Shown here: positions 1 through 5,992 of the stretch, in pieces
Position numbering within the stretch: position 1 is the first letter of the stretch
Layout: each line of letters begins with the position of its first letter
Source: Clostridiales bacterium
Lineage (GTDB): Bacteria; Bacillota; Clostridia; Tissierellales; Sedimentibacteraceae
DNA length: 6,604 nucleotides
Assembly (NCBI GenBank): GCA_003487955.1
Contig: DNNJ01000066.1
Location: 15,406-22,009 of the forward strand
Direction: 5' to 3'
Program-made: the position numbers and the translations under genes
Notes under the pieces: model-generated
Told to the model about the DNA's origin: nothing
The model's input: the letters and a program-made list of their open reading frames with translations, nothing else
Databases searched by the model: none

Positions 1-204
1 ATCTTGGCTTTTGAAATTATATTTTTCGCATATTTCTTCGATGGACATTTTCATATCACAGGAATATACCCTGAGATATTCTGTGAAATTAATTAATTCC
101 TTCATTTTTTTTATTTTTTCGTCACCATCATGGTTTATGGAGTTAAATATATACTTAACAGTTACTACCGTGCCGGCAAATAATGAAACTCTAATCCATA
201 TCAT
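1..204 (-). CDS. spoIIIAB: Stage III sporulation protein AB, N-terminal part (cut by window edge)
   Basis: This is the first 68 codons of a gene that runs off the left edge in frame. The peptide begins MIWIRVSLFAGTVVTVKYIF, a hydrophobic N-terminal membrane anchor (about residues 4-20), followed by a charged, helical stretch (EKIKKMKELINFTEYLRVY). This matches the SpoIIIAB layout of one N-terminal anchor followed by a helical domain. Family proteins are about 170 residues, so roughly 100 are missing. In known spore formers SpoIIIAB is a membrane component of the SpoIIIA-SpoIIQ channel, made in the mother cell. The ATG lies inside the last codons of spoIIIAA (14-nt overlap) with a GGGTGA ribosome-binding-like stretch just upstream, which suggests translational coupling. 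The identification rests mainly on the position directly after spoIIIAA plus the anchor and helix layout; the sequence itself is poorly conserved. Confidence 0.85.
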   Translation of the reverse strand, partial: MIWIRVSLFAGTVVTVKYIFNSINHDGDEKIKKMKELINFTEYLRVYSCDMKMSIEEICEKYNFKSQD

Positions 205-1111
205 TGTAAATCACCCTGTTCTTTTGAAAATCAAATACTTCATTTACCCTTAAAGGACGTTTGTTTAGAATGATTGCTCTTTCAAAGAAATTGTCATTTA
301 ATATATTTCTTAAATATAAATTTCTTTTTACATCATCTAAACTAAACCCGTGTGCTGTTGTCACAATTTTAACTCCGCTTTTCAGTGCATACTGTACAAT
401 TTCAAAATCCTCTACAGAGCCTAATTCATCAGAAATTATCACCTTAGGAGAAAGTGCCCTTATACTCATGAAAAATCCGTCACTTTTCCTGCAATACGAC
501 AAAACATCCGTCCTTCTGCCTGTGTTCATTTGTGGAATACCGTTGTAAACAGCGCTTATTTCTCCTCTTTCATCTATTAGAGTTACGTCGCATCCTTCAA
601 AATACGGAGCTTTAAAGCCGTCGCTTAAATTTCTTGCCACATCTCTTATTAATGTTGTCTTCCCTGAAAGAGGCGGTCCTATAATTAATGTGTTGTAGAT
701 ATTTTTATCGGGAGTTATGAGGTGCTTTATGGATTTGTTGGAGCATCCCGGGAATTCTTTTGCAATCCTTATGTTAAGAGAAGTTATGTTTTTAAATCCC
801 TTCAACTCCTCTTTATCATAAATACAGTCACCGCTTATACCAACCCTATGTCCCCCTTCTAGAGTTATGTAGCCTTTGTTTATTTCGTTTTCAAATGCAT
901 GTATTGAATTTTTGGTCAAATTCCCCAAAATATCATCAATGTCTTTTTTGGTTATAATAATTTTTTCATCTAAAAACAGCTCTCTTTTTAGAGTTTTAAT
1001 CAGTACGGGACTGTTGATACGAAGTCTTATTTCAATGACTTCATTTAAAAAACCGCTATCTTGTAAAACATTTTTTACTCTTGTGTTTAAATAATTCAAT
1101 AAAATTAACAT
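191..1111 (-). CDS. spoIIIAA: Stage III sporulation protein AA (secretion-type ATPase)
   Basis: A complete 306-residue protein, close to the usual family length of about 300. It is the cytoplasmic ATPase of the SpoIIIA complex, related to type II/IV secretion ATPases, and is needed in the mother cell for late forespore gene expression. Visible motifs are a Walker A loop GPPLSGKT at residues 145-152, an acidic motif VTLIDERGEI at 176-185, a hydrophobic Walker B strand VIISDE at 224-229 and TTAHG at 251-255. The N-terminal part carries the family's GGHRVGISG segment at about 86-94. The ATG is preceded by AAGGTGGG (1115-1122), 3 nt away, which supports this start. It overlaps spoIIIAB by 14 nt and is the first gene of the operon, as in other spore formers. 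Transcription by SigE is expected from family knowledge; only a weak candidate promoter is seen. No truncation or missing key residue is apparent. Confidence 0.97.
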   Translation of the reverse strand: MLILLNYLNTRVKNVLQDSGFLNEVIEIRLRINSPVLIKTLKRELFLDEKIIITKKDIDDILGNLTKNSIHAFENEINKGYITLEGGHRVGISGDCIYDKEELKGFKNITSLNIRIAKEFPGCSNKSIKHLITPDKNIYNTLIIGPPLSGKTTLIRDVARNLSDGFKAPYFEGCDVTLIDERGEISAVYNGIPQMNTGRRTDVLSYCRKSDGFFMSIRALSPKVIISDELGSVEDFEIVQYALKSGVKIVTTAHGFSLDDVKRNLYLRNILNDNFFERAIILNKRPLRVNEVFDFQKNRVIYNDMD

Positions 1112-1140
1112 GAACCCACCTTACCTTGTCCTCTTAATCT

Positions 1141-1168
1141 ATAATATTATTAATTTAAAAATTTATGA
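1141..1168 (-). promoter_or_regulatory. Candidate SigE-like promoter for the spoIIIA operon
   Basis: Reading the minus strand, TCATAAAT (1168-1161) is followed after 12 nt by AATATTAT (1148-1141), about 30 nt before the spoIIIAA start codon. The first box partly resembles the SigE -35 (ATATT-like, often preceded by TC). The second is only loosely like the SigE -10 (CATACAAT), and the spacer is slightly short. The SigE assignment rests on known control of spoIIIA in Bacillus. The region is so AT-rich that chance matches are likely. Confidence 0.3.
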
Positions 1169-1176
1169 CTTAATTT

Positions 1177-1289
1177 GGGGACATTCCTTGAAAAACTATC
1201 CCGCAAAGAATTACCCTATTTTCAAGGTTTGTCCCCTTTCCTCTGCAGACATTTCTTGAACATAAAAAATAGGGACATTCTGTGTCCCC
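1177..1289. repeat. REP-like cluster of GGGGACA inverted repeats
   Basis: The segment starts with GGGGACATTCCTTGAAAA (1177-1194), and its inverted partner TTTTCAAGGTTTGTCCCC lies at 1219-1236. The arms match at 16 of 18 positions and the loop is 24 nt. A second, smaller hairpin GGGACA-TTCTG-TGTCCC is at 1272-1288. Between them GACATTTCTTGAA (1248-1260) repeats GACATTCCTTGAA (1180-1192) with one difference. GGGGACA-tipped imperfect palindromes of this style are common in Firmicutes and resemble sites mobilised by REP-associated tyrosine transposases (Y1/IS200-like). No transposase is encoded here, so this would be a non-autonomous copy or remnant. The link to such a transposase is inference. 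Confidence 0.6.
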
Positions 1290-1347
1290 ATACCTCTTTT
1301 GACATTTTTTCAATAGTTTAGTACAGTTACTATCCTTAAATCCTAAG

Positions 1348-1540
1348 GAAAAATAATAAAAATAGATAGTGAACATTTGCAGGACACGATTATAATTCTT
1401 AGCGAATGTAGGCTAAAAATCCGTTAAGCGCTTGCACTGTTTGAGCAAAGCGAGTTTGCAAGCTGTAGGATTTTTAGCCGGAATGAGCTATTAGAATTAT
1501 TCGTGTCCGAAACCGTGAGCGGATATTTTTATTATTTTTC
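1348..1540. repeat. 193-bp nested palindromic element (possible MITE or structured RNA)
   Basis: This is a long interrupted palindrome with paired segments in order. GAAAAATAATAAAAATA (1348-1364) is the perfect inverse of 1524-1540. GGACACGA (1382-1389) pairs with TCGTGTCC (1501-1508). ATAATTCT (1392-1399) pairs with AGAATTAT (1493-1500). GGCTAAAAATCC (1411-1422) pairs perfectly with 1468-1479. An inner stem GCTTGCA (1430-1436) pairs with TGCAAGC (1457-1463), leaving a 20-nt loop that contains TTTGAGCAAAGCGAG. Either strand, if transcribed, could fold into one long stem. The element lies downstream of the adaptor gene and upstream of spoIIIAA. It has no open reading frame of note and no evident target-site duplication. 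The GAGCAAAGCGAG-type loop reminds me of dispersed palindromes in clostridial genomes, but I cannot confirm this. A role as a 3' processing signal or partial terminator for the transporter operon is possible; no classic U-tract follows the inner stem. Confidence 0.7.
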
Positions 1541-1582
1541 GGTTGACAGGGAATAGTACCATAGTTCAGGTTTTCATATTCT

Positions 1583-2767
1583 TTATTTGGGAAAATATAC
1601 ATCTGCAGTAAATCCGGGTTTCAGTATATTATTTGTATCTACAGGCTTTACAATTACGCGTATAACCCTTCTACCGTCCTTTTCCATCGCCAAATCAGGA
1701 ATATGTGTTACGGTACCCTCAAGTGAGGTATCAGGTGATGAAGTCGGTACAATTCTGACTGTATCTCCCACCTTTACACTTTCTATGAATTCTTCATATA
1801 CTTCTGCACTTATTGTTATGGAATCCGCGTCAATAATCTGAATAACTTCTGTAGGCATACCTTGTGAACCAATATTAGAACCGCTGTTGACAGTTATGTT
1901 CTTCACAATGCCGTTTTCAATATTGGAAACGATGCAGCTGTCTATTATATACTCCCTTTCAATCTTACCAATCATAATATCCAAATCCACCTGAGCGGCG
2001 GAAACACCGCTTTGCTGCATTGCCACATTTGTTTTGTTGCTCTCCTTAAGCTGCGAAAGCTGCACTTGTTTGGATTTTAACGAAACATTCAGAAGGTTCA
2101 GCTCATCTTTTAAGGCAGTCTTGGTTTTTTGGATATTGGCTTCTACGTCATCAACAGCTTTTTGCCTCTGGTCGAGCATGTTTACATACTGATTGAAAGT
2201 CATTTCTGAAATTACTCCTTCGTCATATAGGTGTTGATAATCCTGAAAATCATTCTTTGAATCCTCAAGCTCTTTTAAGGCAAGGCTTAAGGAATTTTGC
2301 AGTAATTTTAAGTCAGCATTGGTACTGCTTATATACTCATCATCCTTTCTAACAATTTCATTTTGCAGCTGTGAAATATCCGCTTGAAGAGCAGATATAT
2401 CCTGAGCGGCTGAATCAAGAGCAGATTGATTGGCAAAAAGCTGCTGTTTTAGCTTTTCCATATTTCCGTTATATTCTGAAAGGTCAATAGTCACTAATGG
2501 CTGACCTAATGTAACTCTTTCTCCCTCTTTTACCTGCACATCCGTCACTGTTGCAGGAAAATCTATGTTGATACTCTCAATACGGCTGTAAAGCACCTCC
2601 CCCCAAACTACGATTTCTTGTGAATAATTGACAGGGATTAGTTCATTTGCTGCCTTCCTATCCTCACTGTTTTTTCTTTGAATAATTATTATGAGTGACA
2701 TAACAAGTACAGCAAAGATACAAACAGCAATTATCGCTTTTTTATGAGATAAAATCCGGTCCTTCAT
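1583..2767 (-). CDS. HlyD/MacA-family membrane-fusion adaptor of an ABC exporter
   Basis: A 394-residue adaptor (periplasmic-adaptor type, here acting outside the cytoplasmic membrane). One membrane segment lies at about residues 11-30 (AIIAVCIFAVLVMSLIIIIQ) after a short basic N-terminus. A first lipoyl/biotinyl-like half follows at about 61-96 (FPATVTDVQVKEGERVTLGQPL). A long alpha-helical coiled-coil hairpin spans about 97-256, with the typical LYDEGVIS turn near 180-187. The second lipoyl half comes next (GIVKNITVNSGSNIG, about 286-300), then a beta-barrel to the C-terminus ending near LKPGFTADVYFP. The start is taken at position 2767, because an ATG 12 nt upstream sits inside the GGAGG ribosome binding site. 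It is the last gene of the operon, 18 nt after the permease stop. In B. subtilis YknX plays this role with YknYZ. The substrate is unknown; no outer-membrane partner would be expected in a Gram-positive. Confidence 0.92.
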   Translation of the reverse strand: MKDRILSHKKAIIAVCIFAVLVMSLIIIIQRKNSEDRKAANELIPVNYSQEIVVWGEVLYSRIESINIDFPATVTDVQVKEGERVTLGQPLVTIDLSEYNGNMEKLKQQLFANQSALDSAAQDISALQADISQLQNEIVRKDDEYISSTNADLKLLQNSLSLALKELEDSKNDFQDYQHLYDEGVISEMTFNQYVNMLDQRQKAVDDVEANIQKTKTALKDELNLLNVSLKSKQVQLSQLKESNKTNVAMQQSGVSAAQVDLDIMIGKIEREYIIDSCIVSNIENGIVKNITVNSGSNIGSQGMPTEVIQIIDADSITISAEVYEEFIESVKVGDTVRIVPTSSPDTSLEGTVTHIPDLAMEKDGRRVIRVIVKPVDTNNILKPGFTADVYFPK

Positions 2768-2772
2768 ATATT

Positions 2773-2777
2773 CCTCC
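2773..2777 (-). promoter_or_regulatory. Ribosome binding site deciding the adaptor start
   Basis: On the minus strand GGAGG (2777-2773) stands 5 nt before the ATG at 2767. The earlier in-frame ATG at 2779 begins just 5' of and overlaps this motif (ATGGAGG) and has no Shine-Dalgarno of its own. The four extra residues (MEEY) of the longer reading are therefore probably not translated. Confidence 0.75.
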
Positions 2778-2785
2778 ATCTGTTG

Positions 2786-5098
2786 TTATTCAACGCTTTT
2801 CAGAGCTTCAAATATGTCTATTTCCTTCATCTTATGAGCTATTATATTGTTCACAATCCGTGAAAAGAATAGGGTCATTACTACGGCAATCACTACATCC
2901 CTTAAATTAATGTTGCCTAAAAGATCCAACCGCTCGTCAATGGTACTGGCAATAATCCATGACATGAATCGTCCCACAGGGATACCGGACAGCATTCCAA
3001 GGAAGACTGAAATATAATTCTCAATCAGCACAAGGTAACGTATTTCATTATGGTGAAATCCTAATACACGGAATGTTGCAAGATCTCTAATTCTTTCCAC
3101 AAAATTAAGAATGCCGGTATTGTACAACACCACAAAAGCCAATGATGCTCCTACAACAATAAGAAACATAACTGCAAAATTTACAACTCCTAAGCTGGAA
3201 GACAGACTGTCCTGCATGCTTTCCCTGGTTGCCAGGTCAGACACAATATCGCTGTCTAAAAGTTTCCTATCAGGTTGGTCATTCCATTTGACTAAAAGCG
3301 CCGTTGGCTTGAATTTCTCTCCCAAGGATTCCCAGTACGTGTCTGTCATATAGATTCCCTGTCCCGAAGCAACATATGCAATCTCCCTAATGGGTACGGC
3401 AGCATACCCCTTGCCCGTAAGCTTAATACTTATAGTGTCACCTATATTTAAATCCCGCTCTTTACATAATTTGCGAGTTAGTAGAACTCCCTTATCCGGC
3501 AAGGTAACAGGAGTTCCGTCAATACTCTGTAAGTGGATCAAGGGGCTTTCTTTGGTTGTAATGCTTACCGGCTCCATTTTTTGGCTTCCATCGGAGAAAA
3601 TTACTTGGATGGCAGACTCTTCCATTTGCTGTGCTATGCCGTTTAATTCCAAGTTTTTAAGATATTTAGAATTAGTCTTAGTTGTATTAAGAATAATTTT
3701 GTGGTCAAAAGTAAATGTTTTGCCATAAGTATAATCCCCGATTCCAGATAGAGTACTCCTAACCGTCAATGCAGAAATAATCAAGCCTGTACAACCCATG
3801 ACACCTATTGTGCTCATTACGAGGCGCCCCTTATTTTCACCTATATTTCGTGCTATAAGCTTACCGCTGAATTTCATTTTTTGCCAAAAGGACGGAATGT
3901 ATTCTAAAATTATGCGCTGTCCGCTTTTTGGCGGTTTATCTCGAAGCAACACCGAGGGTGTATCACTCAATAACTGCCTACAGGCAAAAAATGAAACTCC
4001 TCCGGTACATATTAATATTAAAATCAATACAAATATAAAATTACCATAATTTATTTTCAGGCTGTAGGATGCCAATATAAGCTTAAGCTGATAAACCAAT
4101 ATCCTTCCAAGTATGTTAGGTCCTGTCAGAAGCCCGAAAATTGAGCCTAACACTCCTACTATTACACCATAGGAAGTATAATGCCACAGAATACTTCTTT
4201 TGCTGTAACCAAGTGCTTTCAAAATCCCTATTTGCGGGCGCTGGTTTTCCACCATTCGAACCATGGTGCTTTGGGTAATCAGTGCCGTAACCAGCAAAAA
4301 TAGAACCGGGAATACCAAGGAGAGTGTTTTAAACTGTTGAATACGTGAATTCACGCTGCTTACACTGCTGCTGTCTTTTTGCAGTGTGATACCAATGAGA
4401 TTGTTACCCACAAAGTCTCCTGCTTTTTGCACCACTGATGCAAGGTCTGAATCCGGTGATGTTTTCACGCTTATTTGATTATATATTTTCTGCCCGTAAA
4501 TACTCTCTAATACATTAGTGCTTATTATAATAAAACCATAGTCTGAATGATTTGGTGTTATTATGGACGAATTTTTGACTGCAAAAACATGCTCGCTGAT
4601 AAGTGCCAAGCCGTTAATTTGCAGCCGTAACCACTTTCCGTTTAATTTAATCGATATATAGTCGCCTATTTTTAAATTGTAAATCTCTGCAAACTTGCTA
4701 TCAAGAACTGCACCTGCACTTTTGCCGATTGCACCTTTTTCAAGCTTCGGTTGGTCAAGAGTACTGCGGTCATCCAATGCATATACTTGCAAGACAGGCC
4801 CGCCCGGTAAATCAGTGTCTGCATCTGCTATGAATCGCTTTTCAACTAACTCCACTCCCTCTATTTTCCCTATTCCCCACATTTGCTGCTCTGAGGGATT
4901 TGCAACAGTAATCCACAGGTCAGATAAATTTGTTGATTCATACATGGTATGGGAGTGTTTTTCCACGGTGTACCAAATACTGTCAAGAGCTGTCATAATG
5001 AATACTGCCAAGGTTGCCATTACAAATATTGAAATGAACTGGGACTTTGACCTCTTAATGTCTCGCAGCGATTTTATGAACAATGTGCCCTTTACCAT
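2786..5098 (-). CDS. Double FtsX/MacB-type ABC transporter permease, 770 aa
   Basis: The membrane subunit of the exporter. Membrane segments read by eye: about 20-40, then an extracytoplasmic domain (41-255), then about 257-279, 305-326 and 353-374. The second unit has about 427-447, another external domain (450-635), then 636-659, 687-710 and 733-753. That gives eight segments in two units. Both external domains carry a MacB-core-like motif: LKIGDYISIKLNGKW near 142-156 and LNIGDTISIKLTGKG near 550-564. Both FtsX parts carry the cytoplasmic coupling-helix pattern, RPQIGILKALGYSKRSI near 287-303 and RIRDLATFRVLGFHHNEI near 669-686. The start is set by GGAGG (5110-5106), 7 nt upstream. The ATG overlaps the ATPase stop (ATGGTAA), so the two are probably translationally coupled. 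MacB-type permeases move substrates outside the membrane by a mechanical stroke rather than through a channel. The substrate is unknown. There is no adjacent BceS/BceR-like two-component pair, which argues against a bacitracin-sensing module. Confidence 0.95.
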   Translation of the reverse strand: MVKGTLFIKSLRDIKRSKSQFISIFVMATLAVFIMTALDSIWYTVEKHSHTMYESTNLSDLWITVANPSEQQMWGIGKIEGVELVEKRFIADADTDLPGGPVLQVYALDDRSTLDQPKLEKGAIGKSAGAVLDSKFAEIYNLKIGDYISIKLNGKWLRLQINGLALISEHVFAVKNSSIITPNHSDYGFIIISTNVLESIYGQKIYNQISVKTSPDSDLASVVQKAGDFVGNNLIGITLQKDSSSVSSVNSRIQQFKTLSLVFPVLFLLVTALITQSTMVRMVENQRPQIGILKALGYSKRSILWHYTSYGVIVGVLGSIFGLLTGPNILGRILVYQLKLILASYSLKINYGNFIFVLILILICTGGVSFFACRQLLSDTPSVLLRDKPPKSGQRIILEYIPSFWQKMKFSGKLIARNIGENKGRLVMSTIGVMGCTGLIISALTVRSTLSGIGDYTYGKTFTFDHKIILNTTKTNSKYLKNLELNGIAQQMEESAIQVIFSDGSQKMEPVSITTKESPLIHLQSIDGTPVTLPDKGVLLTRKLCKERDLNIGDTISIKLTGKGYAAVPIREIAYVASGQGIYMTDTYWESLGEKFKPTALLVKWNDQPDRKLLDSDIVSDLATRESMQDSLSSSLGVVNFAVMFLIVVGASLAFVVLYNTGILNFVERIRDLATFRVLGFHHNEIRYLVLIENYISVFLGMLSGIPVGRFMSWIIASTIDERLDLLGNINLRDVVIAVVMTLFFSRIVNNIIAHKMKEIDIFEALKSVE

Positions 5099-5793
5099 TC
5101 AATTTCCTCCACATCTTTGGGACGCTCATTGAATTGCAGTTTATCTATTTTTCCATCCCGCATATGAAGTACCGTATTTGCCATTTCTGAAATAGGTGCA
5201 TTGTGTGTGACTATAATAACAGTCTTTCTAAGGTCCTTGGATACATCCCGTATGAGGCGCAAAACCTTGTGACCGGTTTCCGAGTCCAAAGCGCCGGTAG
5301 GCTCATCGCATAGGATTATCTGCGGATTTTTTGCTAAGGCTCTGGCAATGGAAACTCGCTGCTGTTCTCCTCCTGATAACTGGCTTGGAAAATTGTTAAT
5401 TCGATTCTCAAGACCCACGCGTTTCAGCATCTCCTCAGCTCCTAAGGGCTCAGGACAGATTTCTTCCGCAAGCTGTACATTTTCAAGCGCAGTCAAATTT
5501 GGAACTAAATTATAAAACTGAAATACAAATCCGATTTGTGTCCTGCGATATTCTGTAAGATCGTATTCCGACATGCCGGAAATTTTTTTGCCATTCACTA
5601 CAATTTTACCGGCAGTTGGCGAGTCCATTCCACCCAGCAAATTCAGCAATGTGGTTTTACCGGCTCCGCTCTGTCCCAGCACTACATTTAATGTGCCTTG
5701 ACTGAGACCGAAACTGATATTATCCACAGCCTTTATTATTTCACAGCCTATTTTATATTCTCTTTCTACGTTTTCAAATGTAATAAAACCCAT
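5092..5793 (-). CDS. MacB/LolD-type ABC transporter ATP-binding protein
   Basis: A complete 233-residue nucleotide-binding subunit. All key motifs are intact: Walker A GQSGAGKT (40-47), Q-loop glutamine at about 92 in FVFQFYNL, signature LSGGEQQ (139-145), Walker B IILCDEP (159-165), D-loop ALD (168-170) and switch histidine H197 in VTHN. The [16 protein letters not shown] stretch and the [21 protein letters not shown] block are typical of the LolD/MacB/FtsE branch that pairs with FtsX-like permeases. The gene is first in its operon and overlaps the permease by 7 nt. Its AAAGGAG (5813-5807) lies 13 nt before the ATG, longer than usual, but an in-frame TAA just upstream (5799-5797) leaves no better start. 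It is probably driven by the minus-strand promoter at 5859-5887 and controlled by the divergent TetR protein (inference). Confidence 0.97.
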   Translation of the reverse strand: MGFITFENVEREYKIGCEIIKAVDNISFGLSQGTLNVVLGQSGAGKTTLLNLLGGMDSPTAGKIVVNGKKISGMSEYDLTEYRRTQIGFVFQFYNLVPNLTALENVQLAEEICPEPLGAEEMLKRVGLENRINNFPSQLSGGEQQRVSIARALAKNPQIILCDEPTGALDSETGHKVLRLIRDVSKDLRKTVIIVTHNAPISEMANTVLHMRDGKIDKLQFNERPKDVEEIEW

Positions 5794-5837
5794 AAGTTAT
5801 TACTTACTCCTTTGCTTCATGACATTCATATCCATTC

Positions 5838-5866
5838 TTGACAATTATCTAAGATTTAATTATAAT
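5838..5866 (+). promoter_or_regulatory. Perfect-consensus sigma-A promoter toward tetR
   Basis: TTGACA (5838-5843), a 17-nt spacer and TATAAT (5861-5866) form an exact consensus promoter on the plus strand. The start would be near 5873, inside ACACTGTGT (5868-5876), a short perfect palindrome. This leaves an untranslated leader of about 120 nt before the regulator gene. Such a strong promoter for a regulator suggests that it is normally repressed or blocked. Confidence 0.75.
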
Positions 5867-5887
5867 GACACTGTGTAGATTTTGCAA
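5859..5887 (-). promoter_or_regulatory. Sigma-A promoter of the ABC operon
   Basis: On the minus strand TTGCAA (5887-5882), a 17-nt spacer, then TATAAT (5864-5859). The -10 is a perfect consensus and the -35 matches four of six positions, including TTG. Transcription would begin near 5852, giving a leader of about 59 nt before the ATPase gene. The -10 overlaps that of the opposing promoter. Confidence 0.75.
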
Positions 5888-5905
5888 CCGTCAGATGTTT
5901 ATGAA

Positions 5906-5933
5906 TTGTAATGTTTGAAACAAATTATATACT
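5906..5933 (+). promoter_or_regulatory. Possible second, weaker tetR promoter
   Basis: TTGTAA (5906-5911), a 16-nt spacer and TATACT (5928-5933) resemble a sigma-A promoter. The start would be near 5940, about 50 nt before the tetR start codon. The region is AT-rich, so a chance match is quite possible. Confidence 0.35.
5912..5922. promoter_or_regulatory. Small palindrome, candidate operator
   Basis: TGTTTGAAACA is a perfect 5-bp inverted repeat around a central G. It lies in the tetR leader, inside the spacer of the possible second promoter. The half GTTTGAAACAA recurs 29 bp downstream as GTTTGAACACAA (from 5942). Binding by the neighbouring TetR protein is a guess from position. Confidence 0.35.
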
Positions 5934-5960
5934 AAGTGTTGGTTTGAACACAATATTAGT
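5931..5960. promoter_or_regulatory. Interrupted palindrome in the tetR leader, candidate operator
   Basis: GTGTT (5936-5940) and AACAC (5947-5951) form an inverted repeat with a 6-nt gap. Outside them ACTAA (5931-5935) and TTAGT (5956-5960) are also inverse, the right one displaced by 4 nt. The site would cover the start of the possible second promoter, a usual place for a TetR-family operator. The assignment is inference. Confidence 0.35.
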
Positions 5961-5977
5961 TGAATTTGTTATGTTGT

Positions 5978-5985
5978 AAAAGGAG
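5978..5985 (+). promoter_or_regulatory. Ribosome binding site deciding the tetR start
   Basis: AAAAGGAG stands 7 nt before the ATG at 5993. The frame is open back to a TTG at 5960, but that codon has no ribosome binding site and the extra residues (MNLLCCKRSII) would span this motif, so the ATG is the better start. Confidence 0.85.
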
Positions 5986-5992
5986 TATCATA

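Noticed and set aside
1170..1376. 68-codon minus-strand open frame in the spacer
   Set aside because: It runs through the GGGGACA hairpins, has no good ribosome binding site, and its cysteine-rich peptide is simply a translation of the repeats.
1348..1540. CRISPR array or attachment site in the palindromic spacer
   Set aside because: The repeats are inverted pairs, not regularly spaced direct repeats, and no cas, integrase or tRNA gene is present.
1541..1582. Simple rho-independent terminator just after the adaptor gene
   Set aside because: No GC-rich stem followed by a T-run is seen on the minus strand; only the long palindrome further on could serve.
3390..3728. 112-codon plus-strand open frame inside the permease
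   Set aside because: It is antisense to the second external domain of the permease, with no ribosome binding site or domain evidence.
4695..5132. 145-codon plus-strand open frame opposite the permease and ATPase junction
   Set aside because: It lies antisense to two genes with clear family motifs, and its peptide shows no recognisable domain; it is a shadow frame.
5960..5992. Longer tetR reading from a TTG start
   Set aside because: It would translate through the AAAAGGAG ribosome binding site, and the added residues are unlike TetR N-termini.
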